From contig NZ_PYMI01000002.1 of assembly GCF_003025595.1 (NCBI RefSeq), positions 248,001 through 312,000 of the forward strand: 64,000 nt of DNA. The letters run 5' to 3'. Positions within the stretch are counted from its first letter, which is position 1. The number at the start of each line of letters is the position of its first letter. The notes beneath the pieces were generated by a model. The model made no database searches and was not told the origin of the DNA. It saw only the letters and a list, made by a program, of their open reading frames with translations. The translations under genes were made by a program, and so were the position numbers. Below, one piece after another: positions 53,119 to 62,121 of the stretch. The stretch comes from Photobacterium ganghwense. GTDB lineage: Bacteria > Pseudomonadota > Gammaproteobacteria > Enterobacterales > Vibrionaceae.

Positions 53119-54810
53119 TTACTGGCAGCCAGCCGCCCCGAGCGACTCCCATACTCCCCATTGACCCGTTGTGCCCGGTTCTTCACCACGAGTCCACCAT
53201 TTCGCCCGCCACAGTTGACCGTTGTGAATGGCGCGATCGTCAGCAACATAAATGGTGTTGCTGTTCCAGGCATTGCTACAGCCCGGTTGACTGTCGTCGA
53301 ACACTTCAACGTTGCGTGTGATGCTGAGGCTCTCACCGTTACCGTATACCACTGTATAAGTAAGTGCATACGTACCGGCTTGCCCGGTGTTGACCTGGCC
53401 ACTCACTGTCGTCTGGCTGGTCAGATCCCCGTCCACAGGATGGGTGACGGTAACCCCGGCCATAGGATCAAACGTACTGTTGAGCGGAATGCGGACATCA
53501 CTGACGCCATCGAACACCGGTTGGAGGTCATAGACCGTCACTTTTCTGGGTTCACTGGTGCTGTTGCCCTGATTATCAGAGACTTTGTATGTCAGTACAT
53601 ACTCACCGGAAATGCTGGTATTAACCTGACCTTCCACCAGAATATTGCTACTGATGTCAGCGCCGTTGCTGTCTTTGGCCACCACGCCAATCAGTGGCTC
53701 AAAGACCTCGCCGCGCAGTACCCGGACATCGGTCAGGCCGGTAAAGATCGGAGACAGATCCGGCAGCGGCGGTTGCTGGTTATGGATAAAGCTGCCGTAG
53801 TCTTTGATGAACTGCTCGTGATAAGGCTGGCCAGCAGCATTTTTCCCCATGTCCCAGTTGACGGACCAGGTCATTACACCGCGCAGTGGCTGACCTTGTT
53901 GGCTGAGCTGTTCGAATGCGCCGTACAGGGCGTTTGGATCCTCGATAAAACCGTTGGCCGCGCCGTCAATGTTGGCCGGGATGCCGAACACCAGTTTGTC
54001 GTGTGGAATGGTCGTGTAACCGCGGGTGCCGTTAATCAGCGAATCAGCCATGTAATAGATAAACTGCTGTTTCTGAGGGCTGTTTTGTGAAAGCCAGCCT
54101 ACGCCGTCCACATACACACCATCGCCGCCCTGATTATAAAACTGCGGATTGATAAAGTCGTAATAGCCGTTCAGCGCTTGGATATAAGGCAAATATTTTC
54201 CGTTCGCTATGGACAGATAAGGGAACTCTGGCGCCATGGTGATCATGAAATGCTTGCCCTGTGCCTGATAGTGATCTTTTACTATTTTCAGTGCCGCCGG
54301 AATGACCGTCTGGTTGGCCGCAGCAGTAATGGCCGTTTGTTCAAGATCGATATCAAGCCCGTCGAAGCCGAATTTGTCGGTCAGGCGGATAATTTCATCG
54401 GCAAAGGCTTGTTCATCGCCCGCTTGCAGTTCGATGTGCGCATCTGCGCCACCCAGAGCAAGTAACACGCTGCGTCCTTGTGAATTGAGGGTGGCAATCT
54501 GATCGATGAATTCGGCTTCAGTCAGGCCGATGGCCGGATCCAGACGGAACGTCGGAATGCGCCCTTCAGCGGTGTTGTACACCTTCATGAAAGAGACATC
54601 CACCACGTTGTAGTGCGGGTGAACAGCTGTCAGGTCAACACAGGGCGCCACCCCGCCTTTATAGCCGGCACCGTCGCACCAGTTGTGCCAGTAGCCGACG
54701 ACTACATTGCCGGTTTGTACCACCATGTCGTTAGCCAGCGCGGTTGTCGGGAGAGCGGAGGTTCCCAGTGCCAGCGCCGCTGAAAGCATACTGAATGTCA
54801 GTCCTTTCAT
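53119..54810 (-). CDS. Secreted GH18 chitinase with Ig-like and chitin-binding domains
   Basis: Started at 54810 behind AGGAGTG, the protein has 563 residues; a longer frame from 54957 precedes the signal peptide and is rejected. A signal peptide (to about residue 26) is followed by a GH18 domain with FDGLDIDLEQ, where E157 is the catalytic acid and the DxxDxDxE motif is complete. From about 360 come two Ig-like DUF5011-type modules (VRVLRGEVFEPLIGV, VRIPLNSTFDPMAGV). The last 50 residues form a CBM5/12 chitin-binding module with WNSNTIYVADDRA and WRAKWWTRGEEPG. It degrades chitin outside the cell. It is monocistronic. Confidence 0.92.
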   Translation of the reverse strand: MKGLTFSMLSAALALGTSALPTTALANDMVVQTGNVVVGYWHNWCDGAGYKGGVAPCVDLTAVHPHYNVVDVSFMKVYNTAEGRIPTFRLDPAIGLTEAEFIDQIATLNSQGRSVLLALGGADAHIELQAGDEQAFADEIIRLTDKFGFDGLDIDLEQTAITAAANQTVIPAALKIVKDHYQAQGKHFMITMAPEFPYLSIANGKYLPYIQALNGYYDFINPQFYNQGGDGVYVDGVGWLSQNSPQKQQFIYYMADSLINGTRGYTTIPHDKLVFGIPANIDGAANGFIEDPNALYGAFEQLSQQGQPLRGVMTWSVNWDMGKNAAGQPYHEQFIKDYGSFIHNQQPPLPDLSPIFTGLTDVRVLRGEVFEPLIGVVAKDSNGADISSNILVEGQVNTSISGEYVLTYKVSDNQGNSTSEPRKVTVYDLQPVFDGVSDVRIPLNSTFDPMAGVTVTHPVDGDLTSQTTVSGQVNTGQAGTYALTYTVVYGNGESLSITRNVEVFDDSQPGCSNAWNSNTIYVADDRAIHNGQLWRAKWWTRGEEPGTTGQWGVWESLGAAGCQ

Positions 54811-55215
54811 GTTCACTCCTGTTTTTAGGGTTAGATTGGGGGAAGTGCTTGTTGGAAAGGCTTGTTGATATAGCCTGCCGATAAAGCTGATTAGTGACGA
54901 TTTATAAAAATCTTTGTATAAACCACGTGTTAGAAGCCGCCCGGCGATCGCTGCCAAGAGTGTTTCAGCCTTACCGCCTGACTGAAAAATGATGCATTGA
55001 TTACTGGGCGTTGATGTACGTTAATCTGTTGTCGGAGGCAGGAATATAATTTTGATCGCAAAAAAAGAACTGGATTCAGGAAATGATTTTTGATGGTGTA
55101 AGTGATTTTGCTATCAATAAGGTGGCGAGTTACGCCTTGTCACTGTATGTGTTTTTTCTGATGTTTCCGATGTTTATGATGTAGCTAATGTCAGAGCTGC
55201 AACTGGAGAGCCTGA
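54811..55215. other. Spacer upstream of the chitinase gene
   Basis: About 400 bases without a convincing gene. The A+T-rich part at 55030-55160 probably holds the chitinase promoter and the 3' end of the LysR transcript. I see no clear operator. Confidence 0.5.
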
Positions 55216-56118
55216 TCAAACCGGCGGCAACGCGCACCGGATATCCTGCGGCCAGGTTGCGGCCAGAAAATCAATAAACTGACGTACTGCTGGTAACTGA
55301 TAGCTGCGTGACAGGTAGACGGCCCACAAACTGCTGCCAGGCGTGTGATAGTTCTCCAGTACAGGTACTAATTGTCCGCTTTCAATCAAAGGGTTAGCCA
55401 GATCACACGGCAGCCTGATCACCCCATATCCCATTAAGGCCGCCTGGGTCAGGGTTGCCAGCTCATTACCTTTAATATTGCCTTTTACGGCGACCCGCTC
55501 AGGGGTGTTGTCTTTGATCAACTCCCATTCACTGGCATCAAGGTGGACGAAGCAGTTGTGCTGCCTCAGGTCTGCCGGGATGGCTGGCTGGCCATATTGC
55601 GCCAGATAGGCCGGGGCGGCGCATATCACAGCATCAATAGCCATCAGGCGTCTGGCGATCAGGTTGTCGGCGGGTTGCTGAGTGTAGCGCAGGGCGATAT
55701 CAACCCGCTCATCCACTAACTGTGAAAAACGATCTGAGGCCAGAATATCTATCGTGACTTGGGGGTGAAGACTCACAAATCGGGTAATGGCCTCGATCAA
55801 CAGATTTTGTGCCAGGCCAATTGGTGAAGACACCCTGATCGTTCCGGATAGCGACTGGCTGTGGGTCAAGGCATCGGTTTCCAGGGCTGTGGCTTCATTG
55901 AGAATGCGTTCGCACCGTATCAGTGCCTCTTCGCCGGCTAAGGTAAGGCTGACCTTGCGGGTCGTTCGATGCAGTAAACGTTGCTGAAGCCAGGATTCGA
56001 CCTCCTGCACATGGCGGGAAACCTGTAACCGGCTGAGATCGAGGTTCTCGGCGGCTTTGGTAAAACTGGCGGTGTTGGCGACTTCAACAAAACTGCGTAA
56101 GGCGGTTAGTCGATCCAT
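55216..56118 (-). CDS. LysR-family regulator
   Basis: A 300-residue LysR protein with the N-terminal helix-turn-helix (RLTALRSFVEVANTASFTKA, LSRLQVSRHVQEVESWLQQR) and a CrgA-like substrate domain (YTQQPADNLIARRLMAIDAV). It is divergent from an NAD(P)-binding protein gene across 167 bases and probably activates it. A GTATC-N7-GATAC dyad lies in the spacer. Confidence 0.9.
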   Translation of the reverse strand: MDRLTALRSFVEVANTASFTKAAENLDLSRLQVSRHVQEVESWLQQRLLHRTTRKVSLTLAGEEALIRCERILNEATALETDALTHSQSLSGTIRVSSPIGLAQNLLIEAITRFVSLHPQVTIDILASDRFSQLVDERVDIALRYTQQPADNLIARRLMAIDAVICAAPAYLAQYGQPAIPADLRQHNCFVHLDASEWELIKDNTPERVAVKGNIKGNELATLTQAALMGYGVIRLPCDLANPLIESGQLVPVLENYHTPGSSLWAVYLSRSYQLPAVRQFIDFLAATWPQDIRCALPPV

Positions 56119-56134
56119 GGCAAGCCTCTAATTA

Positions 56135-56151
56135 GTATCTTTATTTGATAC
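56135..56151. promoter_or_regulatory. Candidate LysR-binding dyad
   Basis: GTATC and GATAC are separated by seven bases, giving a T-N11-A type LysR pattern. It lies 17 bases from the lysR start and about 135 bases before the divergent gene. Confidence 0.5.
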
Positions 56152-56285
56152 AATGTACATCAATTTCGTGCGTTTATCACAGTATTGCCTCCTATTACAC
56201 TGGCCCTGTCAGTCACCAACAGGCTTAACGACTTAAGCCTTATCGGTGGGTAACAGTTAATGTCTTACTAAACAGGAGCAGGACA

Positions 56286-56924
56286 ATGAAAGTAGCAGTA
56301 CTAGGCGCAACAGGCTGGATTGGTCGTCATATCGTTGAAGAAGCTGCATCGCGCGGGCATGAGGTGATTGCACTGGTGCGTGACCTGGCCAGCGCCGATC
56401 TAAACGCGGCGGCACTGCGTCGGTTCGACTTGCTGGATGGTTCACAGGAACTGGCTGAGGCCGTAGCGGGTGCCGATGTGGTGATTTCTGCCATTGGTGG
56501 GCGTGCCGCGGGTAACCACGATATTGTTGCCCGTACTGCACAACGCCTGCTGGCCGAGTTGCCAACAGCCAGAGTAGATCGCCTGTTGTGGGTGGGTGGC
56601 GCAGGTACCCTGGAAGTTGCACCGGGGGTTGAACTGGTGACGTTGCCGGATTTTCCAGAAGAGTACAAACCGGAAGCGGTGGCGATGAGCGAAGCGCTGG
56701 CCGTATTTCGTGGGACTGAGTCGACCGTAAACTGGACGTTTGTCAGCCCGGCCGCTGAGATTTTTCCGGGTGAGAAGCTGGGCACTTACCGTATTGGCGG
56801 GGACGAATTGCTGGCAGATGAGCAGGGCGCGAGCCGGATTTCGGTCAGTGATTACGCGGCTGCGATGATTGATGAGCTCGAAGCCGGGCACTATCCGAAG
56901 CAGCGCATAGGTGTCGCGTACTGA
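56286..56924 (+). CDS. NAD(P)-binding Rossmann-fold protein (NmrA/YwnB-like)
   Basis: A 212-residue atypical SDR. AVLGATGWIGRHIVEEA carries the GxxGxxG dinucleotide motif, and ALVRD marks a possible NADP-type arginine. VISAIGG and DRLLWVGGAGTL complete the fold. Such proteins often respond to redox stress as quinone or flavin reductases or as sensors. Its divergent LysR partner suggests inducible expression. The substrate is unknown. Confidence 0.88.
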   Translation: MKVAVLGATGWIGRHIVEEAASRGHEVIALVRDLASADLNAAALRRFDLLDGSQELAEAVAGADVVISAIGGRAAGNHDIVARTAQRLLAELPTARVDRLLWVGGAGTLEVAPGVELVTLPDFPEEYKPEAVAMSEALAVFRGTESTVNWTFVSPAAEIFPGEKLGTYRIGGDELLADEQGASRISVSDYAAAMIDELEAGHYPKQRIGVAY

Positions 56925-56947
56925 TTATGACTGATCTTGTTTGCTAG

Positions 56948-57055
56948 AGACGTTGTGTGTCATAGAAGCCATGTGTAGCCGAGGTCATGTGTAATCCGGG
57001 TAATGTGAAATAGACGTCATGTGAAATAGACGCTATGTGAAATTGACGTCATTGG
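56948..57055. repeat. Degenerate 14-17 bp tandem repeat, about seven copies
   Basis: Units with the core GTCATGTGAAATAGA run head to tail from about 56948 to 57055; the last three are most alike. The array begins about 25 bases after the stop of the preceding gene. Confidence 0.75.
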
Positions 57056-57345
57056 TTGCAGGTGAAAATGTCAGGGTTGCCTCTGGACGGAGGCGACCTT
57101 TCACCGTATTCGAGTGGCACCTTGCGCACTTTGAGAGCACCTTCTTGTATCTTTAGCTATCGATATTTTTATTTTTAGCCATTTCCCATCCATCACGCTT
57201 TTGTTAACTACTTGCCATATAGGCATTTTTCTCACATGTCAGAATCAAGACATGCTTATCCCCACTAATGTTGATGATATAGGCAGAATACTAAGAATTT
57301 GCTGCTGAGAGTGATATACCCATTGGGCTAGGATGGAGTGTCTGC
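57056..57345. other. Remaining spacer before the cytochrome gene
   Basis: Nothing recognisable other than an A+T-rich stretch (57130-57310) likely to hold the promoter of the next gene. Confidence 0.5.
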
Positions 57346-58728
57346 ATGAATGCCTCTCGTTATATCTGGGCGGTCGTGTTATTAGCGACTGTCACCGCTT
57401 GCCGCGATGATTCCGGTGATGAGCTTAACCTGGCAAATAACACCGGTAGTGTCGAAGAACCTGTCAACAATGACACGTCGACGCCTGATAATAATCCAGA
57501 CGGAACCGGCGACCCGACGGCACCGCCTGCGACTGAAAATCCGCCTCCGACGACACCTCCCACCACCGAAGAGCCTGTGCCAGAAGATCCGCCTCCGCCA
57601 CCAGTGCCGAAACTGGATATTGATGGCCTGCCGCTGCCGGACGTGTCAGTCACTCACGATTATGTGGCTTATCTGGCCGCCCAGCCTCAGTACTACACAC
57701 GTATCTCGTCACCGTTTGGGGATGTGGCTTCACAGGACAACACACCGTTTGACAACAAGGTCACCAATCCGGCAGCGAATCTGGGGCGGGTGCTGTTTTA
57801 CGATGTTCGGTTGTCGAAAAATAACAGTGTGTCGTGCGCATCTTGCCACATTCAGGAACACGGTTTTACCGATCCGAAAGTATTGAGTGACGGCTTCGAC
57901 GGCGGAAAAACCGGTCGCCATTCCATGAGCCTGACCAATGCGACGTATTATCAGAACCGGAAATTTTTCTGGGATGAACGTGCCCGTACGCTTGAGGATC
58001 AGGTGCTGATGCCGATTCAGGACGGGATTGAAATGGGCATGAACCTGTTTGATCTGGAAACCAAACTCGGTGAAACCAGTTTTTATGCTGATCTTTTTAC
58101 TCAGGCGTTCGGCGATGAGGCCATTACCAGCGAGCGGATTTCTAAAGCAATGGCGCAGTTTATCCGCAGTATGGTGAGTTATGAGTCCAAATATGATCAA
58201 GCATTTGCTGCCGGAGAATGGAATAACCCAAATTTTGCCTCGGTATTTACCGAGCAGGAAATGTTGGGACTGAAGCTGTTCTCGGGTTTCCCTGGCTCAG
58301 AACGTGAATCCCTGGGCTGCATTTCCTGCCATCAAACCTCGGCGCACACCATGGATCAGGCACATGTTAATGGACTGGACGCGAACACCAGTGCCGATCA
58401 GGGGGCGGGGAACGGTTTCTTCAAATCGCCGTCGCTGCGCAATATCGGTGTGGGGGCACCTTATATGCACGATGGCCGTTTTGCGACTCTGGATGACGTA
58501 GTGGAGTTTTACAACAGCGGGATTCAGCGCCATCCAAGTCTGAGTCCGATTCTTACGACGAACGGGCAGGTCGGCGGCCCACCCGTTAGGATGGAGCTGA
58601 CGCAGGAAGAAAAGGATGCGCTGGTCGCCTTTATGAATGCCCTGACGGATGAGAATTTCCTGACCAATCCAATGTTTGGCACCCCCTTTACCTTGATGAC
58701 ACAGCCGGATAGCACTGGCTCAGAGTAA
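57346..58728 (+). CDS. Di-heme cytochrome c peroxidase / MauG-family lipoprotein
   Basis: A 460-residue protein. The signal contains a lipobox-like VTACR (Cys 19), so it is probably membrane-anchored in the periplasm. A proline- and threonine-rich linker (about residues 30-90) leads to a di-heme domain with two CxxCH sites: CASCHIQEHG (164-168) and CISCHQTSAH (325-329). FWDERARTLEDQVLMPIQD and PYMHDGRFATLDDVVEFYN are typical of the CcpA/MauG family. It may reduce peroxide or oxidise a partner protein. MauG-type action cannot be separated from peroxidase action here. Confidence 0.9.
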   Translation: MNASRYIWAVVLLATVTACRDDSGDELNLANNTGSVEEPVNNDTSTPDNNPDGTGDPTAPPATENPPPTTPPTTEEPVPEDPPPPPVPKLDIDGLPLPDVSVTHDYVAYLAAQPQYYTRISSPFGDVASQDNTPFDNKVTNPAANLGRVLFYDVRLSKNNSVSCASCHIQEHGFTDPKVLSDGFDGGKTGRHSMSLTNATYYQNRKFFWDERARTLEDQVLMPIQDGIEMGMNLFDLETKLGETSFYADLFTQAFGDEAITSERISKAMAQFIRSMVSYESKYDQAFAAGEWNNPNFASVFTEQEMLGLKLFSGFPGSERESLGCISCHQTSAHTMDQAHVNGLDANTSADQGAGNGFFKSPSLRNIGVGAPYMHDGRFATLDDVVEFYNSGIQRHPSLSPILTTNGQVGGPPVRMELTQEEKDALVAFMNALTDENFLTNPMFGTPFTLMTQPDSTGSE

Positions 58729-58751
58729 AACCCAAGGAGAAAACACCGATC

Positions 58752-58780
58752 GAAAAAAAGGCCTGCACACATGTGCAGGC
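58752..58780 (-). terminator. Hairpin with T run on the minus strand
   Basis: GCCTGCACA and TGTGCAGGC (58761-58769, 58772-58780) form a stem, and the T run lies on the minus-strand side (complement of 58752-58760). It lies just after the cytochrome gene, on which strand it has no T run. It either serves both strands poorly or ends a minus-strand transcript that starts in the following spacer. Confidence 0.5.
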
Positions 58781-59087
58781 TGGCTTAGGTTAGAAACTTA
58801 AGTAGAAAATCAGACAAAGTGAACGAGTCACAGCAATACATACGTGCGGGCTGCATCGTTCGATCACTGTTTTTTCGATCACTGTGTTTTTGTGATCACT
58901 GCGTTTGAGCGATCTCTGGGGCAGAATCTCCGGTTGGTGATCGTGATGGGTTGCCTTTAGATGAGCTGGATAGGGAGGACAAAAGGTTAAAAGGACGAAT
59001 GGGCAAGTGGGCGGAGCAGCAACGGCCCATATGGCCTGAGTACGCAGACGAAACATATCGTTGGAATATACAGGCGTAAGCGGCAAA
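58781..59087. other. Spacer with degenerate repeats
   Basis: The open frames here on the minus strand look like chance. The segment 58861-58919 contains four copies of a CGATCACTG-type repeat. No other structure is seen. Confidence 0.5.
58861..58919. repeat. Degenerate 15-17 bp tandem repeat, about four copies
   Basis: Units CGATCACTGTTTTTT, CGATCACTGTGTTTTTG, TGATCACTGCGTTTGAG and CGATCTCTGG start at 58861, 58876, 58893 and 58910. Confidence 0.8.
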
Positions 59088-59116
59088 CAAAAAAAGAGAG
59101 GCGAATGCCTCTCTTT
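59088..59116 (-). terminator. Intrinsic terminator of the protease operon
   Basis: AAAGAGAGGC pairs with GCCTCTCTTT around GAAT. On the minus strand a T run follows. It lies about 95 bases after the stop of the propeptide-like lipoprotein gene. Confidence 0.88.
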
Positions 59117-59210
59117 GGTGATGAGTTTTTTACTCATGTCATCTTAGCCGGGGATCGCTCAGGGTGCCGAATCCCGTTCTCCGGTCTTAGCCGGTGCTCA
59201 CCGTCAGTCG

Positions 59211-59633
59211 CTAGGGTGAGTACAGCTGGCGAACCGGGTTGGGTTCAATGTACTCAATTGCCGCCTGATTTTCTGCCGTGTGGGCTTCCAGTTTGGCGAG
59301 TCCCTGAGAATCGATAGTGACCACCAGAACCTGATGATCAGCCATGACCTCGGTGATTTCTCCTCCTGCTCGGGTAACCAGCGCTTTCGCACTGGCTTCC
59401 TGTGTCGGCAGATATTTCACGTAGAAGCTGCCTGTCCCGTGGCTGTCTTCGGTATTACCCGTGACCACAGGGTGTTGAACCGGCCCCACTTTGATCTGCC
59501 CCATCGCTGGGACAGAAACCGGGGCAACTGGTTGTGGCTGCTCGTTTTGCGGCAGGCTCTCATCAGCAGAGCAACTGGCGCTGAGCATTACCATCGCAAG
59601 CGGAACGCACAGTGTCGGGATTCGGTGCATCAT
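59211..59633 (-). CDS. Propeptide/inhibitor I9-like lipoprotein
   Basis: A 140-residue protein with a lipobox LSASC (Cys 21) and a proline-rich linker (to about residue 65). The C-terminal 75 residues resemble the I9 propeptide domain of subtilisins: FYVKYLPTQEASAKALVTRA, then VLVVTIDSQGLAKLE and AIEYIEPNPVRQL. The end EYIEPNP closely parallels EYVEVDP at the end of the propeptide in the protease encoded 14 bases upstream. It could act as a membrane-bound inhibitor or folding helper that protects the cell from the protease. The sequence supports relatedness; the function is inferred. Confidence 0.72.
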   Translation of the reverse strand: MMHRIPTLCVPLAMVMLSASCSADESLPQNEQPQPVAPVSVPAMGQIKVGPVQHPVVTGNTEDSHGTGSFYVKYLPTQEASAKALVTRAGGEITEVMADHQVLVVTIDSQGLAKLEAHTAENQAAIEYIEPNPVRQLYSP

Positions 59634-59647
59634 AGTGATTCCCCTGA

Positions 59648-61681
59648 TTAGTTAAAATGAAGACCCCAGCTGTTCAGGGTGCCAGTGTCACGACGGGCAT
59701 TATCGTAAACTTTCAACTGCCAGGTACCGTTGGCTTCTACGCCGCTGAAGTCAGCCTGGTAAGATTGCACGATATTGTTGGTTGAGCCGCCGCTGTTGCT
59801 GTGCAGTACCACATAGTCACCGTTTGGCGCGAGCAGTGTCACATTCAAGTCACCAATGTAAGTGTGTGTGATGTTCAGATCAACGGTCACGACACCGGCA
59901 TCGCCCTGATGGCTGACAGCCAGCGTGCTGGTGATACCTGTCGTCTGGTTATCAGGAATGCTGACAGACTGGGTATTTTCGTAATCCATACCGGTTCCGG
60001 TCTGGCCGCCGTCCGGACCGTTACAGCCTGCATCCAGGTACTCTTTCGCTGCTACCGCATTGATCAGACCATGACCGGTACGGTCATCACGACCGGCAAC
60101 GTCGATGTCTTTCGCCGTGGCGCGCAGCGCCTGACGCACCTGCTGGGCTGTACATTGAGGGTGGTAACTCCACACCAGGGCTGCAACACCAGTAACGTGT
60201 GGCGTCGCCATGGATGTCCCATTGTAGTACTCGTAGTCTTCATTGATCGTACTGGAAACTGTCAGCTGCTGGCCAGCCTGGTTCGCCAGTTCGAGACCCA
60301 GCGCGCGGTCTACCGAAACGGAGATCATGTTGTAGCTGTCGTAGCGGTCAACCAGGAATGGGTTCTGCAAGCCTGCCAGCTCATTGTTACTGTATACGAC
60401 AGCGGCTGATGCGCCGGCGTTGTAACAGGCGGCAACGGCATCAACTTCCGGATAGACGCCAGAGCTCTGGTTGCCGATACGTTCGGTCAGACAGATCTTG
60501 CCCGTCATATCGCCACAGTTGAAATTGCCATTGCTGGTGTCACACACGGCCAGCGGTGCTGTCACACTGCCCGGAACCGGTTCAGGGACAAATGAGCCGC
60601 CACGGTTAACCAGGCGGTTATGTGGCACAATGCCGCGGTCGAAAAGGCTTTGACCGTTCAGAGTGATATTCGCCAGACGGCCTTCACCCAGTGTGACCGT
60701 CGACAGAATGGCTTCACCCGGTGCCGCGATTTCAACCTGGTTTGTGGCCTGAGAGAAGTCAGCGTGATGCTCCTGGTTATCCACGGCGGCAACAGACACG
60801 ACAGAATCGTATGAAGCTGGGTAGCTGTGTGCGGTATTGCCATCGTTACCCGCTGCTGCAATCAGCAGGACGCCGTTGTTGTAATGGTTGGCCAGTGCAT
60901 TTTCTTCGGTGCGGCTCGACTGGCTGCCCCCGAGGCTCATGTTGATCACGTTAGCGCCATTGTTCACACAGGTGTCGATGGCTTTCACCAGCCCTGATGA
61001 ATACCCCCAGCCGGATTCATTGAACACTTTCACGATGTGCAGGTTCACGTTCTGGTTAGGCATTACCCCCACCACGCCTTCATTGTTAGAAATGGCGGCA
61101 ATCGTGCCCGCAACGTGCGTACCGTGTGCGTTGTTGTTGCCCGGTACTGACCAGCTGCCGGTACCGCTGTCGTTGGTACCGTTCACTCTGTTGCCGCTCA
61201 GGTCGTTATGCGCCAGATCGTAACCCGAATCGATAATACAGACGGTACGGTTACCGGTCATTGAATCATCCAGTTGCGTCGCGCCGACAAACGTCTGGCC
61301 CCAAGGCAGGGTTTCACTCAGCAGGTAACGAGGTGGATCGACTTCGACGTATTCCACATCCGGATTGTTGCGTAGTTCGGCCACTGACTGAGAATCCAGT
61401 TCGGCACTGTACGCGGGATGAGAACCAATCTTTTCAATGCCTTTGGCTTTATGGCGTGTCAGTAGTGCTTCGCCTGCAACCCGAGGACCGGAAAAGAGTG
61501 AGCGGAAACTGAATAATCCCGTCTCAGGCTGATCTTTGAATTTGACAATGTATTTCACCGGCATATCCGGTTTGCCAAAATTCGCCAGTTCATCCGCCTG
61601 TGCCGCCGTACTCATACTGACAGCCATCGCCACTGCTGATAGTGAACATCCCAGCCAACCTAGGGTGTGTGTCCTTTGCAT
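59648..61681 (-). CDS. Secreted subtilisin-like serine protease (S8) with PA and P domains
   Basis: A 677-residue preproprotein. A signal peptide ends near residue 29 (AAQA). An I9 propeptide (about 40-125) ends EYVEVDPPRY. The S8 domain has catalytic D151 (IIDSGYD), H186 (NAHGTHVAGT) and S490 (YNGTSMATPHVTG). A protease-associated insertion of about 110 residues lies between residues 370 and 475. The last 100 residues form a proprotein convertase P domain (SVSIPDNQTTGITSTLAV to WGLHFN). Such enzymes are secreted by marine bacteria to degrade proteins. It forms a two-gene operon with the downstream I9-like lipoprotein. Confidence 0.93.
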   Translation of the reverse strand: MQRTHTLGWLGCSLSAVAMAVSMSTAAQADELANFGKPDMPVKYIVKFKDQPETGLFSFRSLFSGPRVAGEALLTRHKAKGIEKIGSHPAYSAELDSQSVAELRNNPDVEYVEVDPPRYLLSETLPWGQTFVGATQLDDSMTGNRTVCIIDSGYDLAHNDLSGNRVNGTNDSGTGSWSVPGNNNAHGTHVAGTIAAISNNEGVVGVMPNQNVNLHIVKVFNESGWGYSSGLVKAIDTCVNNGANVINMSLGGSQSSRTEENALANHYNNGVLLIAAAGNDGNTAHSYPASYDSVVSVAAVDNQEHHADFSQATNQVEIAAPGEAILSTVTLGEGRLANITLNGQSLFDRGIVPHNRLVNRGGSFVPEPVPGSVTAPLAVCDTSNGNFNCGDMTGKICLTERIGNQSSGVYPEVDAVAACYNAGASAAVVYSNNELAGLQNPFLVDRYDSYNMISVSVDRALGLELANQAGQQLTVSSTINEDYEYYNGTSMATPHVTGVAALVWSYHPQCTAQQVRQALRATAKDIDVAGRDDRTGHGLINAVAAKEYLDAGCNGPDGGQTGTGMDYENTQSVSIPDNQTTGITSTLAVSHQGDAGVVTVDLNITHTYIGDLNVTLLAPNGDYVVLHSNSGGSTNNIVQSYQADFSGVEANGTWQLKVYDNARRDTGTLNSWGLHFN

Positions 61682-62039
61682 GTGATTTTATCCTTTTTTG
61701 TTGAATATATTTTTCATTTTATAAATGTGTGTTTGTTGCTCGGATAGCGAAATAGTGCTCGCTAAGCAACGGCTTACATATAGTTCAGAGGCGAACGAAA
61801 ATGGAGTAAGTTTATAAAATACGTTCAAATCTTGGCGATAAGGTCAAATTATCAACTGGATAGGTAAACATTGAAAATGAGAATTAATCTCTTTTGTTGT
61901 AATTCGAAAGAAGTTTATGCTGTGAAAATTATGTTTTTGAATTGATTGTTTATGCGGTGTTGGGCGCGATAAGGAATATTATGCAGCGATGTATTCATCT
62001 GCCGGGGGATGGCACACAGGTAAGGTGTAAAAAGGTATA
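61682..62039. promoter_or_regulatory. Promoter region of the protease gene
   Basis: About 350 bases of A+T-rich sequence (61690-61980) without a gene. No specific operator could be defined. Confidence 0.4.
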
Positions 62040-62066
62040 AAAAAACCAGCCGGTTGAACCGGCTGG
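62040..62066 (-). terminator. Intrinsic terminator of the YjfKLM-like operon
   Basis: CCAGCCGGTT and AACCGGCTGG form a nearly unbroken palindrome centred at 62056. On the minus strand a T run (complement of 62040-62045) follows. It lies about 55 bases after the stop of the 62122 gene. Confidence 0.88.
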
Positions 62067-62121
62067 CTTAAAGGTCGTTGGGGGCGGCGTAATGCCACTC
62101 CGGGGTGCTGACCGTAACGCG

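Noticed and set aside
58790-59137. 115-codon minus-strand gene before the protease terminator
   Set aside because: It runs through degenerate repeats and the terminator stem at 59088, and no family or ribosome site is visible.
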